DNA from: Amycolatopsis sp. A133
GTDB lineage: Bacteria > Actinomycetota > Actinomycetes > Mycobacteriales > Pseudonocardiaceae
Direction: 5' to 3'
Length of the DNA: 64,000 nt
Assembly (NCBI RefSeq): GCF_031082405.1
Contig: NZ_JAVHJU010000025.1
Span: 124,001-188,000 of the forward strand
Part shown: piece by piece, positions 36,238 through 45,817 of the stretch
How positions within the stretch are numbered: the stretch's first letter is position 1
Layout: each line of letters begins with the position of its first letter
Notes under the pieces: model-generated
Databases searched by the model: none
What the model saw: the letters and a program-made list of their open reading frames with translations, nothing else
Told to the model about the DNA's origin: nothing
Translations under genes and position numbers: made by a program

Positions 36238-36927
36238 GTGGACACCGAGCAGGTCTGGAGCGCGACCGTCGACCGGCTGCGGGCGCGGATCGACTCCGGC
36301 GACCTGCCGCCCGGCTCGCGGCTGCCCGCCGAACGCGTCCTGTGCGAAGAACTCGGGATCAGCCGGGGATCGCTGCGGCAGGCCCTGCGCGTCCTCGACT
36401 CCATCGGGTACGTCCAGATCCGCGCCGGCTCCGGCACCTACGTCCGCGAGCAGCAGGAACAGCCGCTGCGGACCTGGTTCACCGAACACGACCAGCTCGT
36501 CGAAAAGCTCTTCGACCTGCGGGCGACCGTCGAGCCGACGCTCGCCGAACGGCTGGCCAGGCACGCCACCGCGAAGACCGTGAGCCGGCTCGAGGACAAC
36601 GTCGCCGAGATGGCGCAGGCCGCCGAGGACGGGGACATGCTGCACGTCATCGCCGCCGACGCCGAGTTCCACCGGGTGATCGCGCAGAACGCGGGCAACG
36701 ACGACGTCGCCGGGCTGCTGCGGTCGGTGCTCGCCCTGGTCGGCGAGGAGCGGCGGACCGCGCTGCGGCTGCCCGGACAGATCCGCAAGGCCGTCGCCGA
36801 CCACCGCGCGATCCTCGACGCCATCCGCCGGTCCGACCCGGCCGCCGCCCGCGAGCTGACGCTCAAGCACCTCGTGGACGCCAAAACCTACGCGCACGAC
36901 TACGCCGCCCACCCCGAAAAGCGCTAG
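36238..36927 (+). CDS. GntR-family regulator, FCD subfamily
   Basis: 229 residues from GTG. N-terminal GntR winged helix 'RLRARIDSGDLPPGSRLPAERVLCEELGISRGSLRQALRVLDSIGYVQIRAGSGTYV', then an all-helical FCD effector domain with metal-type His/Asp positions ('DAEFHRVIAQNAGN', 'VADHRAILDAIRRSDPAAARELTLKHL'). An 18-bp palindrome immediately after its stop and before the methyltransferase gene looks like its operator, so it probably controls that gene and senses an organic acid. Confidence 0.9.
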   Translation: MDTEQVWSATVDRLRARIDSGDLPPGSRLPAERVLCEELGISRGSLRQALRVLDSIGYVQIRAGSGTYVREQQEQPLRTWFTEHDQLVEKLFDLRATVEPTLAERLARHATAKTVSRLEDNVAEMAQAAEDGDMLHVIAADAEFHRVIAQNAGNDDVAGLLRSVLALVGEERRTALRLPGQIRKAVADHRAILDAIRRSDPAAARELTLKHLVDAKTYAHDYAAHPEKR

Positions 36928-36930
36928 ACT

Positions 36931-36948
36931 TTTCACAACATTGTGAAA
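36931..36948. promoter_or_regulatory. Operator of the GntR/FCD regulator
   Basis: TTTCACAACATTGTGAAA, a perfect palindrome (8-bp arms, 2-bp centre) 3 bases past the regulator stop and 15 bases before the methyltransferase ATG. AT-rich against its surroundings. Binding here would block the methyltransferase start. Confidence 0.65.
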
Positions 36949-36963
36949 CTTTTGGGGGTCGCG

Positions 36964-37776
36964 ATGGAAAAGGTGCACTTCACCGGAGAGAAGGCCACCA
37001 ACCTGGCCACGCTGTACGGCCGCGCGCTCGACTACCGCAGCGCCCACCCGATCCTCGGCGACAAGGCGGCCGACGACGCCGTCCGCCGGATCGACTACGA
37101 CTTCACCAAGATCGGCATCTCCCCCGACCGGGCGGTGTCGGTCGTCCTGCGGGCGAAACCGATCGACGACTGGGCCGCCGAGTACCTGCGCGCCCACCCG
37201 GACGCGATCGTGCTGCACCTGGGCTGCGGCATGGACACCCGGTTCCAGCGCCTCGCTCCGCCGGAGACCGTGCACTGGTACGACATCGACTACCCCGAAG
37301 TCGTCGAGCTGCGCGAAAAGCTCTACGACCGGGCGCCGAACCAGACGCACATCAGCTCGTCGGTGACCGACTTCGGGTGGCTCGACCAGGTGCCGTCGGA
37401 CCGGCCGGCGCTGATCGTCGCCGAAGGCCTCACGATGTACCTGAAGCCCGAGAGCGGCATCGAACTGTTCCGCCGGCTGGCCGCGAAGTTCCCGTCCGGC
37501 GAGCTGATCTGCGACCTCTTCAACCGGACGGCCATCAAGATCCAGAAGCTCAACGCACCGGTGCGCAAGGCGGGCGCGACGCTGTACTGGGGCGTCGACG
37601 ACCCGCGCGAGCTCGAACCCTGCGGCCTCACTCTCGAGTCCTCATTGGACGCCGCGCACTGGGCGACCCCGGACGTGCTGGCCAAGATGGGACCGATCAC
37701 CCGGTTCCAGCTGCGCATGCTGAAGGTCTTCCCGCCGATGGCCCGGACGGCGCACATCGTGCGGTACCGCTTCTAA
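36964..37776 (+). CDS. SAM-dependent O-methyltransferase (PPM/leucine carboxyl methyltransferase-like)
   Basis: 270 residues from ATG (MEKVHFTGEKATNLATLYGRALD), with GGGGG upstream. The family signature is present: SAM site 'VLHLGCGMDTRFQRL' near 79, 'HWYDIDYPEVVELREKLY', and 'ALIVAEGLTMYLKPESGIELFRRLA'. These small-molecule carboxyl/O-methyltransferases of the LCMT fold are common in polyketide and tetracenomycin-like contexts; the substrate here is unknown. Overlaps the convergent FBP gene by 4 bases. Probably regulated by the adjacent FCD protein. Confidence 0.88.
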   Translation: MEKVHFTGEKATNLATLYGRALDYRSAHPILGDKAADDAVRRIDYDFTKIGISPDRAVSVVLRAKPIDDWAAEYLRAHPDAIVLHLGCGMDTRFQRLAPPETVHWYDIDYPEVVELREKLYDRAPNQTHISSSVTDFGWLDQVPSDRPALIVAEGLTMYLKPESGIELFRRLAAKFPSGELICDLFNRTAIKIQKLNAPVRKAGATLYWGVDDPRELEPCGLTLESSLDAAHWATPDVLAKMGPITRFQLRMLKVFPPMARTAHIVRYRF

Positions 37777-38270
37777 CGCGACTCCAGCACCCGTGCCACG
37801 AACTTGTGCAGCTTCTCCTCCAGCCGCGCGATGCGCTCTTCGAGCGTGAGCGTCTCGAACGGCTGGGGCACGTCGGACTTCAGCTCGCCGCGGACGTACT
37901 GGCAGCAGGCCAGGTTGCCGCAGGCGTAGATGCCCAGCGTGTTGCCGTCGCGGCCGGGCTTCCCGGCGCGCTTGCCGGAGAACAGCGTGATGTCGGCGAG
38001 CCCGTGGGTCGTGGTGCAGAAGCCGCAGAGGTTGCTGCGCAGGCGTGACTTCGGCGGCGCGGCCGCACGCAGGGCGAGCCCGACCACCTCGCCGTCGTAG
38101 GGCAGTACGAGGTAGGCGCGCGCGGGCGCCTTCGGGTCCCGCCAGCCGAGGAACTCCCGCTTGTCCCAGGGGATTTCCCCGGGCCGGGCGGGCAGCGTCA
38201 CGCCCTTGGCTTCGCCGCGGGTGCAGTTGACGAACGAGGCCCGGATCTCCTCTTGGCCGAGTGGCTCCAT
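37773..38270 (-). CDS. FBP-domain protein (FusB-like EF-G-binding zinc finger)
   Basis: 165 residues from ATG (MEPLGQEEIRASFVNCTRGEAKG). The C-terminal treble-clef zinc finger characteristic of FusB/FusC elongation-factor-G binding proteins is seen as 'RSNLCGFCTTTHGLADITLFSGKRAG...GIYACGNLACCQYVRG', with four metal Cys. 'WDKREFLGWRDPKAPARAYLVLPYDGEVVGLALRAA' is the preceding conserved strand region. Relatives bind EF-G and help release it from the ribosome, giving fusidic-acid tolerance; whether this one does is inference. Confidence 0.85.
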   Translation of the reverse strand: MEPLGQEEIRASFVNCTRGEAKGVTLPARPGEIPWDKREFLGWRDPKAPARAYLVLPYDGEVVGLALRAAAPPKSRLRSNLCGFCTTTHGLADITLFSGKRAGKPGRDGNTLGIYACGNLACCQYVRGELKSDVPQPFETLTLEERIARLEEKLHKFVARVLESR

Positions 38271-38333
38271 GATCCGCACGGTAACCGCGGGCACAGGCGG
38301 TGGCCACGCATTTTCCGCCGTACGATCGACGCC

Positions 38334-39827
38334 GTGCGCAAGATCGCCGTGGGGAACTTCCGGGTGGTGTTGCGCACCAGCCTGGGCTTCGCCGGGCTGG
38401 GCATCGGCTCGAGCGTCGCGGGATCCGGGGTCGTCGCGCTGCTCCTGCTGCTGCAGGGCCTGCCGAACGACGTCGGCGACCGCGGCTGGGTGCTCGGCCT
38501 GACCGCGGCCGCGATCGTGGCGGTGGCACTGCTCGCGGGGACGCTGTGGACGGCGTGGCTGCAGCGCCGCACCGCGATCTGGTTCGTGCTCGGCCGCCCG
38601 CCGTCGGAGAGCGAGGCGCGGCGCGCGCTGCGGCTGCCGGTCGACATGGCCGTGGTCAGCGGCACGCTCTGGCTGATCGGCACCGTCGTCCTCACCGTGC
38701 TCGCCGGGGTGCTCGGCTCCGCCGACGACGCCATCGGCATGGCCACGGTGATCGGGCTCGGCGGCCTCACCACGGTCGGGCTCACCTACCTCGCCGCCGA
38801 GTGGGTGGCGCGGCCGGTGATGACGATCGCGCTGGGCGTCCTGCCGCCCCGCGGCTCGCTGCCCGTCACGGTGCTCACCCGGCTGATCGTCACGTGGGCG
38901 CTGGCCAGCGGCGTCCCGCTCGTGGGCGTGCTGCTCATCGCCGCGCCACCGGACCTCGGCTCGGGCAACCACACCGCGAGCCTGATCATGCTGTCGGTGA
39001 TCGGCCTCGTCGTCGGCGCGATCGGGACCGCGCTGCTGGCCAGGGCGGTCGCGGCCCCGCTGCACCGGCTGCGCGTGGCGCTCGACGAGATCGCCCGCGG
39101 CGACACCGGCGTCTCGGTCGACGTCGACGACTCCAGCGAGATCGGCCTGCTCCAGACGTCGGTGAACCAGCTCGCCGCCGGCCTGCGCGAGCAGGCGCGG
39201 ATGCAAGATCTGTTCGGCAGGCACGTCGGCGCCGACGTCGCCCGGCACGCCCTGGAGTACGGCGCGTCGCTCTCGGGCGACGTCCGCGAGGTCACGGCGT
39301 TGTTCGTCGACGTCGTCGACTCGACCGCGCTCGCCTACCGCACCCCGCCGGAGGAACTGGTCGGGAAGCTGAACCGGCTGTTCGCCGCGGTCGTCTCCGC
39401 GGTCAACGCCCGCGGCGGGCTGGTGAACAAGTTCCAGGGCGACGCCGCGCTGTGCATCTTCGGCGCGCCGACGCGGCTCGCGGACGCCCCGACGGCCGCG
39501 CTGGCCGCGGCCCGCGTGATCCGGGACGCGGTCCGCGAGGCCGGCGAGCTGGACCTCGGCATCGGCGTTTCCAGCGGCCCGGTGTTCGCCGGGCAGCTCG
39601 GCACCAGCAGCCGGCTCGAGTACACCGTGATCGGCGACGCGGTCAACGAGGCCGCGCGGCTCACCGAGCTCGCCAAGGCTGTCCCGGGACGGATCCTCGC
39701 CAGCGACGCCGTCGTCTCCGGCGCGCTGCCGAGCGAAGGCGCGCACTGGGTGGAGCACGGCGAACTGGAGCTGCGCGGCCGCCAGGAGGCGACGCCGACC
39801 TGGACGACCGGCCCTCAGGCCGGCTGA
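38334..39827 (+). CDS. Membrane-bound class III adenylate/guanylate cyclase with HAMP domain
   Basis: 497 residues from GTG (VRKIAVGNFRVVLRTSLG). Six membrane helices in the first ~235 residues, then a HAMP linker ('RAVAAPLHRLRVALDEIARGDTGVSVDVDDSSEIGLL') and a class III cyclase domain: metal Asp pair in 'TALFVDVVDST' near 321, purine-binding Lys/Asp in 'VNKFQGDAALCIFGAP' near 363, and the transition-state Asn/Arg in 'VIGDAVNEAARL' near 436. All catalytic residues are present, so it should be active and make cAMP. The layout resembles Mycobacterium Rv1318c-type six-helix cyclases. Confidence 0.93.
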   Translation: MRKIAVGNFRVVLRTSLGFAGLGIGSSVAGSGVVALLLLLQGLPNDVGDRGWVLGLTAAAIVAVALLAGTLWTAWLQRRTAIWFVLGRPPSESEARRALRLPVDMAVVSGTLWLIGTVVLTVLAGVLGSADDAIGMATVIGLGGLTTVGLTYLAAEWVARPVMTIALGVLPPRGSLPVTVLTRLIVTWALASGVPLVGVLLIAAPPDLGSGNHTASLIMLSVIGLVVGAIGTALLARAVAAPLHRLRVALDEIARGDTGVSVDVDDSSEIGLLQTSVNQLAAGLREQARMQDLFGRHVGADVARHALEYGASLSGDVREVTALFVDVVDSTALAYRTPPEELVGKLNRLFAAVVSAVNARGGLVNKFQGDAALCIFGAPTRLADAPTAALAAARVIRDAVREAGELDLGIGVSSGPVFAGQLGTSSRLEYTVIGDAVNEAARLTELAKAVPGRILASDAVVSGALPSEGAHWVEHGELELRGRQEATPTWTTGPQAG

Positions 39828-40804
39828 CCCAGATCGGGCCAGCGCAGCACCGTCGAACCCCAGGTCAGGCCGGCACCGAACGCGCTGAGCAGCACGCGGT
39901 GGCCGGGGACGAGGGTGCCGTGGGCGTGGGCGTCGGCCAGCGCGAGCGGGATGGACGCGGCGCTGGTGTTGCCGACCCGGTCGATGTTGGCGACCACGGC
40001 GTCGGCCGGCATGCCGAGCTGCTTCGCCGTCGCCTGGAGAATCCGGATGTTCGCCTGGTGCCCGACGAAGCGGTCGACGTCGCCGACCATCCAGCCCGCG
40101 CGCTCCAGGACGGTGCGCGACGACTCCGCCATGCGCGCGCAGGCGTGGCGGAACACGGCCGTGCCCTGCATCGCGAGGAACCGGTCGCTCGGCTGGTCGG
40201 AGAGCCGCCGGCGGGCGCCGCCGGCCTCGACCCACAGCAGGTCGGCGTGCTCACCCTCGCTGTGCAGGTCGAACGGCCCGAGCGCGCCGGGTTCGCCGGC
40301 GTCGCCGGCCCGCAGGAGCACCGCGCCCGCGCCGTCGCCGAAGATCGGCACGGTGGTGCGGTCGGCGGGGTCGATGAGCGTGGTGAAGGTGTCGGCGCCG
40401 ATCACGAGCACACGCTCGGCCAGCCCGCCCGCGATGAACCCGGCCGCCGTGGCCAGCGCGTAGACGAAGCCGCTGCACACGGCGTTGACGTCGAACGCCG
40501 CGGCGGTGCCGAGCCCGAGCCGGGCCGCGACCTGCGGCGCGCTGGCCGGGCAGGGCTGGTCGGGCGTGGAGGTGGCGAGGACGACGGCGTCGGCGGACGT
40601 GCCCCCGAGCGCTTCGCGACCGGCCCCGACGGCGAGGTCCACAGTGGACTCGTCGGGTCCGGCGATGCGGCGCTCGCGGATCCCGGTGCGGGTCCGGATC
40701 CACTCGTCCGAGGTGTCGAGCCGGGTGGCGATTTCGTGGTTGTCCAGCACTTTCGCCGGCAACCACGAACCGAGGCCGGTCAACACGGCGGCAGGTGCGG
40801 GCAC
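39815..40804 (-). CDS. Beta-ketoacyl-ACP synthase III (FabH-like)
   Basis: 329 residues. Catalytic triad in family motifs: Cys ~110 in 'VNAVCSGFVYAL', His in 'FVGHQANIRILQATAKQLG', Asn in 'NIDRVGNTSAASIPLAL'; the start 'LTGLGSWLPAKVLDNHEIATRLDTSDEWIRTRTGI' is typical. Condenses an acyl-CoA with malonyl-ACP to start a fatty acid or specialised chain. It stands alone, without acpP, fabD or fabF neighbours, so it may be a second, non-housekeeping copy. Overlaps the cyclase 3' end by 13 bp. Confidence 0.9.
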   Translation of the reverse strand: MPAPAAVLTGLGSWLPAKVLDNHEIATRLDTSDEWIRTRTGIRERRIAGPDESTVDLAVGAGREALGGTSADAVVLATSTPDQPCPASAPQVAARLGLGTAAAFDVNAVCSGFVYALATAAGFIAGGLAERVLVIGADTFTTLIDPADRTTVPIFGDGAGAVLLRAGDAGEPGALGPFDLHSEGEHADLLWVEAGGARRRLSDQPSDRFLAMQGTAVFRHACARMAESSRTVLERAGWMVGDVDRFVGHQANIRILQATAKQLGMPADAVVANIDRVGNTSAASIPLALADAHAHGTLVPGHRVLLSAFGAGLTWGSTVLRWPDLGQPA

Positions 40805-41005
40805 GGGATAGCCTCCCCACGCCGGCGGGTTGGCGGAGCGACCGGCTGGTCTTCCACTTCTATGGGCTACCCCCTGGTAGACCGGTCAGTTGTGTTGCAG
40901 CTCACTTAAGAAGTTGTTTCATCTTCCCTTCGGACGGAGTAGTGAGCGACGTCACGGAGGAGTGAACAGCGGCGAATTGTCGGGGGTGCCGGTTAGCCTG
41001 CTGGA

Positions 41006-41479
41006 GTGCCGACACCCGACCTCGACCAGCTGGACATCGCCATCCTCGCCTGCCTCCAGGCCGACGCGCGCACGATCGCCGAGACGATCGGCGCCAAGGT
41101 CGGGCTCTCGGCCGCGGCCGTGCAACGGCGGATCAAGCGCCTGCGAGAGGCGGGCGTCATCGAGCGCGAGGTCGCGGTGCTGTCGCCGGGGGCACTCGGG
41201 CTGAGCATGACGTTCGTGGTGACGGTCGAGATGGAGCGGGAGAACCTCGCGGTCTTCGAGGGGTTCCGCCGCCAGGTCCTGGCCGAGGACGCGATCCAGC
41301 AGTGCTACTACGTCACCGGCACGGCGGACTTCGTGCTGATCGTGACGTGCCCGGACATGGCGGGCTTCGAGGCGTTCACCCGGCGGATGTTCTTCGACAA
41401 CCCGAACGTCCGGCACTTCACGACGAGCGTGGCGATGGACCGGGTAAAGGTGGGGCTCACCCTGCCGCTCGACCCGTAA
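41006..41479 (+). CDS. Lrp/AsnC-family regulator
   Basis: 157 residues from GTG (MPTPDLDQLDIAILACLQADAR). HTH 'RTIAETIGAKVGLSAAAVQRRIKRLREAGVIEREVAVL' and an ACT-like RAM domain 'MTFVVTVEMERENLAVFEGF...CYYVTGTADFVLIVTCPDMAGFEAFTRRMFF...VRHFTTSVAMDRVK'. Amino acids are the usual effectors. 30 bp upstream of the truncated MFS gene, which may once have been its target. Confidence 0.92.
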   Translation: MPTPDLDQLDIAILACLQADARTIAETIGAKVGLSAAAVQRRIKRLREAGVIEREVAVLSPGALGLSMTFVVTVEMERENLAVFEGFRRQVLAEDAIQQCYYVTGTADFVLIVTCPDMAGFEAFTRRMFFDNPNVRHFTTSVAMDRVKVGLTLPLDP

Positions 41480-41509
41480 GCTGGAGCGCTGTCCACCTGG
41501 GGGGTAGGC

Positions 41510-42049
41510 GTGCTTCGGATCTTTCTGGCCGCGACGTTGATCGACGCGCTCGGCAGCGGCCTGTGGGTGCCGTTCGCCCTGTTGTTCCTCGTCCACGGGC
41601 AGGGCATGGACCTGGTCGACGCGGGGGCGTCGCTGAGCACCGGCGCGGTGCTGGCCCTGGTCACGGGCCCGGCCACCGGCGCGGCGATGGACCGCTTCGG
41701 GCCACGCGCCCTGCTCATCGCGGGCAACCTGGTGCGGCTCGCCGCCTTCGCCGCGTACCCGCTGGTGCACACGAGCTGGCAGGTGGTGGCGGTTTCGGCC
41801 GTGGCCGGCTTCGGCGACCGGCTGTTCTGGACGTGCAACGCCCCGATGGTGACCCGGCTCACCACCGGAACCGACACCGACCGCGTGCTGGCGACCCAGA
41901 CGGTGGGCCGCTTCGCCGGGGCGGGCGTGGGAGCGGCGGCGATGGCGCTGCTGCCGACGATCACGAGCCCGTGGGCGTTCCACGCGCTCGCGTACGTGAA
42001 CGCGGCGAGCTTCGCGGTGGCAGCGTTCCTGATCCGCCTCCTCCCGCGG
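41510..42049 (+). pseudogene. MFS transporter cut to its first six helices
   Basis: From GTG (MLRIFLAATLIDALGSG) with GGGGGG upstream. About 180 residues form a convincing N-terminal MFS half: helix 1-2 'GLWVPFALLFLVHGQGM', the motif A-like loop 'GAAMDRFGPRALLIAGN', and helices through 'FHALAYVNAASFAVAAFLIRLLP'. The frame then enters the 46-bp palindrome and continues antisense through thiD without MFS character. The second six-helix half is missing, so the protein is unlikely to work. The break coincides with the palindrome. Confidence 0.75.
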
Positions 42050-42095
42050 GTCGTGAGTGGTAAGGCGGGTTCTAACCCGCCTTACCACTCACGAC
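42050..42095. repeat. 46-bp perfect palindrome, copy A
   Basis: Perfect 22-bp arms with a 2-base centre. The outer arm GTCGTGAGTGG is shared with copies B and C; inner arm is TAAGGCGGGTT. Lies between the truncated MFS gene and thiD, and its minus strand supplies the TGA stop of thiD. Confidence 0.9.
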
Positions 42096-42885
42096 GGCTT
42101 GAGGACCCAGAACGGCGAGACCGGGCCCACACCCGCGCCCAGCGGGTAGGCCTCCGCGACGCAACGCTCGATGAACTTCTTCCCGGCCGCCACGGCGTCC
42201 GGCACCGAAGCGCCCTTCGCCAGCGACGCCGTGATCGCCGACGCCAGGGTGTCGCCGCCGCCGTGGGTGTTGTCCGTTTCGTAGCGCGGGCCGCTCAGTT
42301 CGATGAACTCGCGGCCGTCCGAGAGCAGGTCCACACAGTCCGTGGTGCCCGTCATGTGGCCGCCCTTGACCAGGACCCAGCGCGAGCCGAACTCCAGCAG
42401 TGCCTCCGCCGCCGCGCGCTGAGACGACGGGTCCACCACCGAAACGCCGGTCAGCAACCGGACTTCGTCGAGGTTCGGCGTGATCAGGGTCGCGCGCGGG
42501 AACAGTTCGGTGCGGATCGCCTCCAGGGCGTCCTCGCGCAGCAGCGCGTGCCCCGTCATCGACGCCGCCACCGGGTCGACCACAAACGGGAACTCCCCGA
42601 TCTCGTCCAGGGTCTTCGCCACCGAACGGATGATCTCGGCGGAAGCCAGCATGCCCGTCTTGGCCGCGTCGACGCCCATGTCCGACGCCACCGCCTTGAT
42701 CTGCGCGGTGACGACGTCGGCCGGGATTTCGGTGAAACCCTGGACGCCCAACGAGTTCTGCACGGTCACCGCGGTCAGCGCGACGAGCCCGTGGACGCCG
42801 TTGGCGAAGAACGTGCGCAGGTCGGCCTGGATGCCCGCACCACCGCCGGAGTCCGATCCGGCGATGGTGAGGGCGGTCCTCGGTG

Positions 42886-42889
<4 letters not shown>
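42089..42889 (-). CDS. thiD: Hydroxymethylpyrimidine/phosphomethylpyrimidine kinase
   Basis: 266 residues from GTG overlapping the thiC stop (GTGA). Ribokinase-like fold: 'ALTIAGSDSGGGAGIQADLRTF' binds HMP, 'VTVQNSLGVQGF', 'AAKTGMLAS', 'VVDPVAASMTGHALL', 'ITPNLDEVRLLTG', and the anion-hole/catalytic 'NTHGGGDTLASAITASLAKG' (normally HGTGCTLA; here HGGGDTLA). It phosphorylates HMP and HMP-P in thiamine synthesis, directly after ThiC. The stop codon lies inside palindrome copy A. Confidence 0.95.
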
Positions 42890-44541
<1,652 letters not shown>

Positions 44542-44550
44542 CGACTTTCA

Positions 44551-44648
44551 CTCCCTACGCCGGCATTACCCGGTCAGGTTCATGCGGTCGGTGACGCCTG
44601 CGAAACGCAAGTCACCCTCTCAGCCCGCCATGGCGCGAGCTCCCGCGT
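44551..44648 (-). promoter_or_regulatory. TPP riboswitch (THI box) of thiCD
   Basis: On the minus strand the conserved parts appear in order: GGCGGGCTGAGAGGG (the CUGAGA core), a variable P3 arm with GTGACTTGCG and CGTCAC, then ACCGC and TGAACCTGACCGGGTAATGCCGGCGTAGGGAG. The last part is the ACCUGAUC-like/GGGUAAUGCC core. The GGGAG at its 3' edge is also the ribosome site of thiC, so ligand binding probably controls translation. (The second element is quoted only to show order; key bases are CTGAGA and ACCTGA.). Confidence 0.95.
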
Positions 44649-44704
44649 TGGTGTTGTGCCACCGACCATGCCACGCCGACGCGCGATACTCAAGTCTCCT
44701 CACC

Positions 44705-45616
44705 TCACCCGACCAACTCGGCCGGGGTCGCGTAGACGTCGACCATGGCGCCGCCGCGCAGCACGGTGATCGGCAGTGCGGTGCCGATCACTTCCGCGAA
44801 GAGCTGCCGCTGGATGCCTTGCGCGTCCGACACGCGCGTGCGCCCGACGGTCAATACGAGATCGCCCCGCTTGAGGCCCGCCCGGTCCGCGGGCCCGCCG
44901 GAGACGACTTCGTGCACCCGAAGCCCGGCGTTCTGCCCGGTGCGCTCGGCGACGTCCTCCGGCAGCGGCGCGGGCACGCCGACGACGCCGAGGTACGCGC
45001 GCCGCACCCGGCCCTCGACGACGAGCGTGTCGATGATGCGGCGAGTCGTCGCGTTGATCGGCACCGCGAGCCCGAGCCCGATCCCGGCGACGGCGGTGTT
45101 GATGCCGACGACCCGGCCGGCGGAATCGGCGAGCGCGCCGCCGGAGTTGCCGGGGTTGAGCGCGGCGTCGGTCTGGATGACGTCCTCGATCACGCGGGTC
45201 GTGCGCCCCTGCCGCACCGGCAGCGCCCGCCCGAGCGCGCTGACGACCCCGGCGGTGACAGTCCCGGAGAAGCCGAGCGGGTTCCCGACGGCGACGACGA
45301 GCTGCCCGACGACGAGCCGATCGGCGTCCCCGAGCACGGCGGGCGGCGGCGTCTCCCCGCGCACCCGCAGCACGGCGAGGTCCGACAGCGGATCGGCGCC
45401 GACGACGTCGAAGGGCACTTCGCTGCCGTCGGCGAAGGTGGCGGCACCCCGCCGGTGCCCGGCGACGACGTGGGCGTTGGTGAGCAGGTGCCCGTCATCG
45501 GCGAAGACGACGGCCGAGCCACCGCCGCGCGCGAGCTGCACGCCGGCGACGTGCGGGGTGACGGTCCTGGCGACCGTGCTGACCGCGCGCGAGTAGGCGT
45601 CCATGGCGTCGTCCAT
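44705..45616 (-). CDS. HtrA/DegP-like serine protease with PDZ domain, no visible signal
   Basis: 303 residues. Chymotrypsin-fold triad: His49 in 'LLTNAHVV', Asp79 in 'PLSDLAVL', Ser158 in 'LNPGNSGGAL'; then a PDZ domain ('AYLGVVGVPA', 'GLRVHEVVSGGPADRAGLKRGDLVLTVG'). The chain starts MDDAMDAYSRAVSTVAR with no signal peptide or membrane anchor, unlike most HtrA proteins, and no in-frame upstream extension supplies one. It may act in the cytoplasm. Confidence 0.92.
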   Translation of the reverse strand: MDDAMDAYSRAVSTVARTVTPHVAGVQLARGGGSAVVFADDGHLLTNAHVVAGHRRGAATFADGSEVPFDVVGADPLSDLAVLRVRGETPPPAVLGDADRLVVGQLVVAVGNPLGFSGTVTAGVVSALGRALPVRQGRTTRVIEDVIQTDAALNPGNSGGALADSAGRVVGINTAVAGIGLGLAVPINATTRRIIDTLVVEGRVRRAYLGVVGVPAPLPEDVAERTGQNAGLRVHEVVSGGPADRAGLKRGDLVLTVGRTRVSDAQGIQRQLFAEVIGTALPITVLRGGAMVDVYATPAELVG

Positions 45617-45770
45617 GCGTACCTCGATTACAGCGTTGCAGGTACTACAAGTGTGCGCGCGGTTCAGCGGGAAGCCCGTTCGCTGTCCGTGAACCGGCGG
45701 CCGGACCAGTGACGGTCAGTGGTTCACCGGATTGGGGCATGCATCCGGCAGAAATCGGCGGCAGACTCCC

Positions 45771-45804
45771 AAGTCGCTTCTGTAACGGTGCAGAGGCGAC
45801 TTTT
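45771..45804 (+). promoter_or_regulatory. Terminator-like hairpin in the leader of the GH15 gene
   Basis: AAGTCGCTTCTG and CAGAGGCGACTT pair over 12 bp (one wobble) around an 8-base loop, directly followed by TTTT, and end 13 bases before the GH15 start codon. It has the form of an intrinsic terminator but sits in front of the gene, so either an attenuator or an operator. Confidence 0.55.
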
Positions 45805-45817
45805 CTGTGGGGTTGAT

